A stretch of DNA of 64,000 nucleotides from Cladocopium goreaui. Taxonomy: Eukaryota; Sar; Dinophyceae; Suessiales; Symbiodiniaceae. The DNA lies in contig CAMXCT020001513.1 of NCBI GenBank assembly GCA_947184155.2, positions 27,501 to 91,500 on the forward strand, read 5' to 3'. A program made the translations under genes and the position numbers. Below, in pieces: positions 56,207 to 64,000 of this stretch. The notes under the pieces were generated by a model. That model was not told where the DNA came from. It made no database searches and saw only the letters and a list, made by a program, of their open reading frames with translations. Each line of letters begins with the position of its first letter. Position 1 is the first letter of the stretch.

Positions 56207-56672
56207 ATCGTAATCTTGGGGATGATTTCTGTCAGGTGTAGCGCATGACTTGTTGCCAGGTTTTTTTGTCCGTATCCGGCGCACCCGGTATCCCACCATT
56301 CAAATTGAACCCATATTGTCGAGGTCTTTTGCAGTGTCTTTTGTCGAAATGTCAAAGCCTACATCATGTTGGTTGAATCCGATTTTTTGCCAGACAGAAT
56401 CTGTTTTTTTAGTGCGCCTGAATCCACATCTTTGCTGTTAAATGCAAATTTTCCGTGATTTTGTTTGAGAAATCTCCATGAAAACATCCATTATTGGCTA
56501 GTAATACTCCATTATTTCTGTAGGTATATATATATATACATGTATCTATATGAATAATATAAGATTCATTAAGACCCGCATCTATTTTCTAGAAACTACA
56601 TACCCCAATATCCTTTTTAAATCCTCATTTTCCATAGATTTTTCCAGGAAATCTCGGTGAATTCCAGTTCAC

Positions 56673-56725
56673 CTGGGTGTAGCGCGCCGTTGCCACGTAA
56701 GTGTCAAGGTCAGGAGCAAGATGCC
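56673..56725 (-). CDS. Internal exon, unknown function
   Basis: Acceptor CCTGCGCCAG|G and donor CCCAG|GTGAAC enclose HLAPDLDTYVATARYTQ. Both signals are clear and the flanks are AT-rich. It ends in phase 0, so it can join the exon at 56003-56047. Confidence 0.65.
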
Positions 56726-58172
56726 CTGGCGCAGGTGCCGTGTTTGAGGAAAACAATTGATGTAGAGATCAGATCATTAAAAACGATAAGAGATATCTTA
56801 TCATAAGATATATTAAACCATTGATTCTTTGGTTATATATATATATATATATCATAAGTGGTTCTTTAACCTAAAATAACCAAATAGTCAACCAATTAAT
56901 ATAACCATCATGAATTTCAGATGATCTTATCATAAGATATATGATTGTAAGATAATGATAATGATCATACCATGAAAAACTGGAAATACTATCACCATCA
57001 GAAATCAGGATTTAACCACGGGGATAGGATACAGAATGTATATGTATATATTGTATATTCAAGGGGTACAAGAGGGTATAACGGTATAACTAACAATACG
57101 ACATTTGGTTTGTTTTTAATGGTTATCATACCACCTGGCTTTGTCTGAATATGATGAACAAACACCCAAAAAGCACGTGTTAAATAAAATGTTGTTAACA
57201 TGTTACTGTTAATGATGATACCCTTGGGGTAATACCCATTGTTTCAAAAACCCGCATCAAAAGCAACCAATACGGCTAGTTTGCTGGGAGTAGTTAAGTC
57301 AGTTGCACATGTTGTCTTTAGTTAGAAGGGTCAAGATTGGAAGTTATCTTCAAACATGTGACATATATATATATACAGTATATATTATCCTACTGTTTCA
57401 AATCAGGGTTGTTTGTGAGGAGCCACACACCTGCTCAAAGGCTATTTAGAGAACTAGCGTTTGTTGGCCAACGAGTAAATCACTTGACAACGTGCAAGGC
57501 AACACACACATCCCACTCTTAAATGGATTTACTTTGTGAGATCAACACATCAAACAACATAGGTATGCGCTTAGGAACCACCATAATAAGGAAGTGACTG
57601 TTTAGTAGCTTTGGATGTGAGGCGATTGAAACCAACAAATTGTCTGATCCATATTTCTGAGCGTCAAAGTGGGACCAAACAATGATCTCAACATGTTTTG
57701 ATTGTTGAAACACAAGTTTCTGAACAAAAACATTAAAGGGATCATTAACTCAAAAACCATCCCTAATGACCTTGAGGAATACTGAATAAACACAATAATA
57801 ATCAAGCAACTATCCAGTAACTGCACCTATTCAATCGTTTAATTTATTGGAGAGGGACAACAATAACTTTCCGGCAACCAGAACAAGGCTTTGCCAATGA
57901 CGGAAGTCACAACCACAAATACAATGGGAGCGAAAACTACCAAAACAATTCTGTGCCTTTGAGCAAGCTATTTCATGATATATTGATCAGCAAAAAGCAG
58001 ATAATTAGAATGATATCACCATGAATGGGAAACAAAATATTAAATGAATTTCATGGGTTCCCTTTTTCTGGGACCCTGGTAACAAGAGCAGTTTTTCAAC
58101 GGAAATCCATGGGTTTCCATATAGATGATCTGCTGAAAAACGACTTGAATCATGGATGTTTACTGGAGGATT

Positions 58173-58286
58173 TACCCTCTGGTAAACATACAAACAGCTA
58201 TTGAAAATGGCCCATTGAAATAGTGGATTTACCCATCAATAGCATGGTGGATCTGTCCATCGTTATGTAAACCTTTACCAGAGGTT
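58173..58286. repeat. Family A inverted-repeat element
   Basis: TACCCTCTGGTAAACATACA to AACCTTTACCAGAGG; right TA lost. Confidence 0.85.
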
Positions 58287-59204
58287 GTTTAGGTAAACAA
58301 GACCTATGAATTTCACGACCCTGAACTCATACTTTGACAAAGGCTACGAGTGCTACGGGGTCACCATCAAACCATGCCAGGCACTGATGGCCACTTTCAC
58401 TGGAACCTGGCGGCATGGCCATATCCCAAAAGTGTGGACAATGGCAGCTCTGGGAAAACGATGTTTTGTAAAAAATGGGTACACTATTTTGTAAATGTTA
58501 CTGGCATTTAACCAACAATGACCCAAATCTAGTTTTATAAAGACTGTCAGATGTTGGTCGGCAAGTCTTGGTAGAGAACGATGGCAAATCATTTTGGAAC
58601 AAAGTGTGGTTAAAATTTTCACAACACACCAGACCAATGCAGAATGTGTGTTTTTTTTAAACGTCTAAGTAACCCGTGGCTACCAAGTTACAATTCACCT
58701 TTACAGGTTCAAATCCAACTCAGAGTCTGTATCATGGACCATATTACCATATTAGACGGGCCATTCGATCTGGTTTGCCCAACCGCAAGGCTCCGAAGTT
58801 CGCTCAACTTCCCCGGAGATGATCAGGATGTCCCATGTACCAGCGTCTCATGAAATACTCGTTGCTTGATAGGTTTCACGAAACCTATGGGTTAAATAAT
58901 ATCATTATATATATATGATATGTTATACTCATCAACCCAGTTAATCAAATTCCCTAGTTCATAACCATCAGTCAGGATATTTTGTTCATGGCTCATATGA
59001 CTGGACCTAGAGAAGCACAAACACTTGGTGGTTTTAACGACCCTTCTGGAAAGCAGTGGTGACAAACCACCAGAACATCCGATGACAAACCAGCCCTGCA
59101 CTGTGGAACATGGAATAGTATTAGTTATTTTTTTGACGGATGCTGTTCAACAAAAATATTACACATATTTTGTCTAACAACGGGTAATTCTTGCTGTCGC
59201 CGTT

Positions 59205-59236
59205 GCTGTTCTTGTTGTTGTTGTTGCTGTTGTTGC

Positions 59237-59269
<33 letters not shown>

Positions 59270-59287
59270 TGATGTTGCTGTTGTTGT
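59205..59287. repeat. (GTT)n/(GCT)n tract
   Basis: Encodes poly-Gln in one minus frame; no evidence that it is translated. Confidence 0.9.
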
Positions 59288-59597
59288 ATAGAGTTATTAT
59301 TGCTATTGATGATTGGATGATCATGATATCTTTCTGATGGTGAACATACAACACAGGTCGCCACGTGCAGGATGGACGCGTCAACTAAAACAGACATTGG
59401 CAGATCGACGCAGGTCACTTCCTTTCCGAGCTGGAACCACAAACCAGTTCGTTGAGTTTGAGTGAAAAGGTGTCCAACTTAGCTAATAACAACCAACATC
59501 AACCAACTATCCATCTATGTTCAATCTCCATTTCTCTTGGTGAAGTCACGGTGATTTTCCCCATTTTTCCCCATGTTTCAGCCAGCTGCCAGGTCAC

Positions 59598-59710
59598 TGA
59601 GGGATTCTCATCCAGGGCCACTCGGCAGCACCCCGCGTCGCGGTCGATGTCCAGAACGATCTCGGCTTCGAGGGGATCCGAATCACCAGGGGGTAACCAG
59701 GGAGGGATTC
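59598..59710 (-). CDS. Internal exon, unknown function
   Basis: Acceptor TTTCACATAG|G is followed by IPPWLPPGDSDPLEAEIVLD then IDRDAGCCRVALDENPS, ending before GTGACC (the frame stays open a little further, VTWQ). Acidic beta-strand-like pattern (EAEIVLDID). No family recognised. Confidence 0.6.
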
Positions 59711-59774
59711 CTATGTGAAACATGGGATTATCATGGATTATCTATGAATATCATGGGAATTATGGGGATTATCA

Positions 59775-59882
59775 CGGGGTAAACAGCCACATAACTATGA
59801 ACAGATCCACCATTTTTCATGGGAAAACTCACTATTTCTATGGCCATGGCTTCAATAGCTATTTTGACATAACCAGAGGGTA
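59775..59882. repeat. Family A inverted-repeat element
   Basis: Diverged left end, right end ATAACCAGAGGGTA; the usual ATCCACCATTTTTCATGGG interior. Confidence 0.75.
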
Positions 59883-60836
59883 ACTGGAAATCCGTGGATG
59901 TGTTCCCCATAATTTTTTTCTTGGGCCTTTCGTGTAAATTGTTCCCCCTGAGACTAATCCAATGAAAGTGGTAAGCCTCTAATTTTCTTAGTGGTTATAT
60001 TTGGATTAACTTAACCCTTAGTGGTTATTTCCTCCAATTTTCTTAGTGGGATGAGGGTTTAGTGGTTATAACTTATGTTTGAAAACCCTAGTTATAGGTG
60101 GAGTCATACGGTTAATCCACAGGGCTTACAACCCAGCAAGTGGGATGAACCACGAAGTACTGTACGGATTCTATGGGAATTTTGTGGAGCTCGGAATTTC
60201 CACGGGAATGTGCAAAAATTACCCACCTGTGCGGAGATGCTATGGAAACCATGTGGATACACTTTGACTTGATGACTTGCCACTGTTTCAGAAACCCTGT
60301 GTGAAACAAAGCTGAAACCATTTTACCATCAACCATCGGGGAGTCCATGTATGATGTGCTCACGGAAGCATGGTCTGTTGGGCTCCCAAAAAAAAGGCTT
60401 ATCAACTATCCCACAGGGCTCCAAGCACCTTCTGATACTGTATTTGGGGATGGTTTTTGGGGCCTTAACGCTCAGACTCAGAGGGTCATTAGGTCTGGGG
60501 CTCAGCTGTTTGGAGCACTGGGGCCACTAGGGATCACTCCCCAATCCTAACCAGCATTAGTCGTGACCACGCGACTTGGTGGCAACATTACTTCTCCAAA
60601 CAACTGATAGATATCGTCACATCTCCGTTGTGTCCTCGTGATATCCTGTTGTTTTTCCTTAAAGAAATATGGTTGATTACACATATACTGTCTAGCCTTT
60701 TTCAGCGAAAAAAAGAGTAATATAACCTTAGTTGCAGGAGGTATACTCCAAGTGTTTTAATTGTTTAGGGGCCTGAACTGTTTAGGCGCCACTTGGTCCT
60801 TGGTTTAACCTTCCCCACTATTGGTCCTTGGACATC

Positions 60837-60902
60837 CCGGGTGGCGCGAAATGTCGAAGACACCCCTCGCTGCCCTGCAGACTCGGATCGGCCCTGCATG
60901 AC
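60837..60902 (-). CDS. Internal exon, unknown function
   Basis: Acceptor CATCCTCAG|G, then 22 codons VMQGRSESAGQRGVSSTFRA then TR, to a possible GA donor (CGG|GATGTC). Phase 0 at both ends. It is the most upstream minus-strand exon called with confidence in the window. Confidence 0.5.
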
Positions 60903-60929
60903 CTGAGGATGCAAGATCTAGTTCTGCTA

Positions 60930-61030
60930 AACGTAGGGTTGCTGGATGGGTTGCCAGGGGTTGCTGGGATTATTTTTATGATAGTTATTATAGATCATTC
61001 CCCCATTCCCCCAAAAAAAGCACCACTAAG
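60930..61030. repeat. Family E-like element, diverged
   Basis: GCTAAACGTAGGGTTGCTGG to CCCCCATTCCCCC...GCACC. It shares the left edge (GCTAAACGTAGGG) with the fragment at 19735-19820. Confidence 0.6.
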
Positions 61031-61100
61031 TCTTCTGGTTGGTGGTGCAATAACCATCTTGAAAATCATATGTGTGTATATATATATGTACAATATTGTT

Positions 61101-61214
61101 CTGGCTGGTGGCTGACCCGCCCCTCTGAAAAATGATGGACTTCGTCAGTCGGGATGATTATGTATTCCCAATAAATGGAAAGTCATGAAATTCATGTACC
61201 AAACCACCAACCAG
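61101..61214. repeat. Family B inverted-repeat element
   Basis: CTGGCTGGTGGCTGACCCGC to CAAACCACCAACCAG. A left-end fragment lies just before it (61033-61068). Confidence 0.85.
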
Positions 61215-61232
61215 TGATGCTTCAATTCTCTT

Positions 61233-61336
61233 CTGGTTGGCGGTGCGACAACAATCTTGAAAAATATGAGTTCGTCAATGGGAAGGATTATCCCATATAT
61301 TATGGAAAATAAGAAATGTTGGAAACCACCAACCAG
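61233..61336. repeat. Family B inverted-repeat element
   Basis: CTGGTTGGCGGTGCGACAAC to GGAAACCACCAACCAG, only 18 bp from the previous copy. Confidence 0.85.
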
Positions 61337-63758
61337 TCTTTGTTGTTGGTGAACTCCATCATTTCTTCATACGTTTTACAAGGTGGTCCGCTAGTTTGGT
61401 AGCTGACTTGGCTTGTAACTCGAATAATTAGGGCTTATGGAAGATATAACTTATATTAACTCGTTATATATATATATATATCATATACTATGGTTTATAA
61501 ACCAGCTCTATGAACTGAGGGGAACCACCTTATTAATACCCTTTGGGTATTTAAGAGTTTGCGAACTGGAAGCCATGGCCCATAGAAATAGATGGTTCAA
61601 GATGATTTACTTCTTTTTTAAGGAGTGACTGTCCAGCTCGCTACTTTATCTACTTTCAATCACCAAAGGGTATGGGAATGGTTGAGATAACTGGGAGGAG
61701 ATAATGGTGATATTGATAACGTAGAAATGACAATAACTTGGATGATAACTGGGAATCCTCGATGCTAGGAAACTCTAACATGGGTATGTCCAGAAATGGT
61801 GGGTATGTACACTTTATATATATTATATATATATTATATATATTATATATATATATTATATATTATATATATATATTATATATATATATATATTATACCC
61901 GTTTTGACGAGACATGATTTCATGTGTCCTATGTATCTTTTCTTGTCTCCAAACTTGGACGGCTTTGCAATGAAAAGTCCTGGTGAGTTGGCTGCCCAAA
62001 AGATGCCAGTGACATGTTATCATATTGGTGTGGCTGAATCTGAAGATGGGGGCATTCCCCTCAAATGACAGTTTCAGCAGGACTGATGACAATTATGAAA
62101 AAAACAACACTGGATTTTGGGGTAAGCCAATTTCAGACAACCCCACATGGATGAAGTAGCAGCCATGTAATGATCTGTTCCCTTGAACATCGCTGAGTCT
62201 CCCAACCACTCGCGTGCCAACCATCAACGCCATGGTGGCTGGAAAGGGCTTAATTCGACAATCCCAGTCACAAAGGGCTTAAGTTATGCTCTGCTGACTG
62301 ACCATTCGGCTGGGTATGGGTGACAATAAGGTTCATGAGGTAATGCTCAACTTGGTACGTGTGAATTTGGGTTAGCAAATCCTTTCCACCTAATATGAAA
62401 CATCCCAGAAGCCAAAATTTGGTAGTGGATTTACACCTTCTTGGGTCTCAGTCTGGCTGGGTTCACATGATCCCTGGGCCCTGCACAGTGGCCCATTGGT
62501 CGATACTAATCCTAAAACCTTGCGGTTTTTATGGGTGAACTACGGTTCTTAACCACCGACAATCCGTGGGCTTATCCAAGTGGGCCCATGACATCCCATG
62601 ACCAGAGTCCAAGTTCAAAAGGGTGATAAACCACTGACCTTTTCCTCAGAAAAACGTATCAATCCTGACCTGACAGGATTCAGATGCTTTGAGCCTGGCT
62701 GCAGCACCTGGGTTGTTTTGGTGCGACGCCGACTGCAAAGTCTGAGTCATTATAAACCATCACATGGCATGCCAATGTGTATATATGCATGAATACAAAA
62801 CAGTTAATCGTGGTTATTTATGGTTTTATGGTGATTTTTTTGGTGATTTTTCATGGTGATGAATGGGTAGACCTTGCTGGTTGAATGGCAAAACAAACCT
62901 GCACATCTGCAGATCTGGGATTCCTTTTGGAGGCCATGGCAAAAACACTAGGCCCGGGCCGATCGAAACACAGCAATTCCATGAATGACACGGCTCCAAG
63001 GTTTTTTCCAATGACTGGCTTGGATTTGGGTGAAATTCATTCCGAAAATGAATGGATAGTGGGCTTTGATCACAGGGTCCTTACTCTTGCAACTGGGCTC
63101 TCTTACACCAAATCTTACCAAATATGATGAATTGAACAACTCCTTGCTGGTTGCTGAAAATATTGACTACTGGCAATGCATCAACATTTTGTACTTTGCA
63201 CGCATTTAATCTATGATCATGTGATAATTTCAGAAAAGAAGCTGTATCCAGAGTAGATATAAAATTATAAAGACCTTTTCTTTGCTGGGCATTGACCTGT
63301 TGATCCATACTTAGTTCTGGACTTCATTCTGGGAAACTGTGGCTCAACTTCGCAAACACTGAGCAATCAATTAGCCGGGCACCATCAACAGTAGCAAATC
63401 ATATCCACATTTGAATTGGCAACATATATATATATATATTTATATATAATTATATATATATATATTTGGCAAAGGCATCTCCGGGATGGTCCATTGTTGA
63501 GTTGCAGTGCACAATTTACAAAGTCTGCCAACACAGCCAACAGCCCTTCCAAAATCCTTTGATGTTTTTTGTTGGGCTGGAACATACAAAGAATCTTCAA
63601 CCAATCAAACTCACCGGTTGCCAACCCCATGATAGGCCATGTGTGCTGGTTGAATTAAAGCCTGATCGCACTTTGTATTGGTGATTGTTTCTGTCCTATA
63701 TCACAATATCACAATCTTTGCTCCCGAAAGTCACAGTTTTTCTCATCAAAACCTCTGG
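61337..63758. other. Spacer with unassigned open intervals
   Basis: TA-rich tracts (61460-61480, 61815-61895, 63425-63465) separate balanced-composition intervals. 62885-63127 is open on plus for 80 codons (TCTSADLGFLLEAMAKTLGP); 63466-63630 is open on both strands (minus: HQRILEGLLAVLADFVNCAL). No splice or leader signal supports a gene. Confidence 0.35.
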
Positions 63759-63866
63759 TACCCTCTGGTAAACCTACAAAAAAACATGGAAAATCACCAT
63801 TTTTCATGGGACAATCCACTATAAATCACGATTTTCAATAGCTTTTTGTATGTTTACCAGAGGGTA
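63759..63866. repeat. Family A inverted-repeat element
   Basis: TACCCTCTGGTAAACCTACA to GTATGTTTACCAGAGGGTA, well preserved. Confidence 0.9.
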
Positions 63867-63899
63867 GCAAGTGGTTAAGCCCGGTGAGTAGCCGTCCCG

Positions 63900-63983
63900 G
63901 TTACAACTGGTTATAAATGGGATTATACATTCTATAAATGGGGTTTTCTTAGTACTTATAACTGGTATTTTGGGCCATAACTG
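63900..63983. repeat. Family C inverted-repeat element, left end eroded
   Basis: GTTACAACTGGTTATAAATG to TTTTGGGCCATAACTG. Confidence 0.75.
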
Positions 63984-64000
63984 TGGTAATTCTTGGTGAA

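Larger units (their letters stand above)
56726..59597. other. Intron or spacer with repeats and weak coding patches
   Basis: Contains a family A element (58173-58286) and a GTTGTTGCT-rich tract (59205-59287). Minus-strand patches at 58740-58835 (DILIISGEVERTSEPCGWAN) and 59340-59440 (GKEVTCVDLPMSVLVDASIL) are exon-like in composition but lack a full set of splice signals. Confidence 0.4.

Noticed and set aside
59125..59442. Poly-Gln protein gene on the minus strand
   Set aside because: The frame depends on a GTT/GCT microsatellite; only the 59340-59440 part looks coding-like, and it lacks complete splice signals.
1..64000. tRNA, rRNA or snRNA genes
   Set aside because: No segment with the expected conserved boxes or cloverleaf could be recognised by eye.

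Overview
The window is nuclear DNA of a dinoflagellate. The main proof is at 8995..9014 on the minus strand: the 20 nt CGTAGCCATTTTGGCTCAAG, which is the dinoflagellate trans-spliced leader (DCCGUAGCCAUUUUGGCUCAAG) lacking only its first two bases. Other signs agree: short GC-rich exons (about 40-140 nt) lie far apart in AT-rich DNA, introns have weak GT donors and several apparent GC and GA donors, most acceptors read AG|G, and miniature inverted-repeat elements and satellites are dense. The genus cannot be fixed by eye; a Suessiales-type genome (Symbiodiniaceae or Polarella) is only a guess. I saw no rRNA, tRNA, CRISPR array or bacterial-style operon.

Layout. About 35 exon-like islands were found, almost all on the minus strand, so transcription probably runs from high to low coordinates. 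From 60.9 to 41.9 kb there are small exons of unknown function. From 38.3 to 29.5 kb, eight small exons join with matching reading phase into a tyrosine-phosphatase-like domain; it has an NWLIPGR start motif, FVCLQ, and the active-site loop HCWGGRGRSG split exactly at an intron. From 28.6 to 24.0 kb there are phase-0 exons of heptad, coiled-coil-like sequence. Near 21.0 and 18.5 kb there are further exons, one carrying a four-cysteine zinc ribbon. At 10.6 and 3.3 kb there are exons with an A-G-F/L-rich repeat. Whether this is one gene of tens of kilobases or several same-strand genes cannot be decided without transcripts.

Between these exons, at 7395..9014, sits a processed retrocopy: spliced-leader relic, 5' UTR, intronless reading frame broken by four frame changes, and a short poly(A) relic. 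It looks like a reinserted mature mRNA that has decayed.

The introns and spacers are built mostly of repeats. At least five families of roughly 90-130 bp inverted-repeat elements recur. Three unrelated families (A, B, E) have CTGGT near the left end and ACCAG near the right, giving a ready splice donor and acceptor in both orientations, as expected of introner-like elements. One copy supplies the apparent acceptor of the zinc-ribbon exon; another lies at an exon edge within a 15-bp duplication. Large tandem arrays include a 124-bp satellite (51.7-54.3 kb) enclosed by matching terminal inverted repeats, a 40-bp array plus a 12-bp array (44.7-45.5 kb), a 41-bp array (9.4-10.0 kb), a 12-bp AT-rich array (38.4-39.0 kb) and a polypurine tract (35.3-35.6 kb). 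Most long open frames outside the exons are by-products of such repeats.
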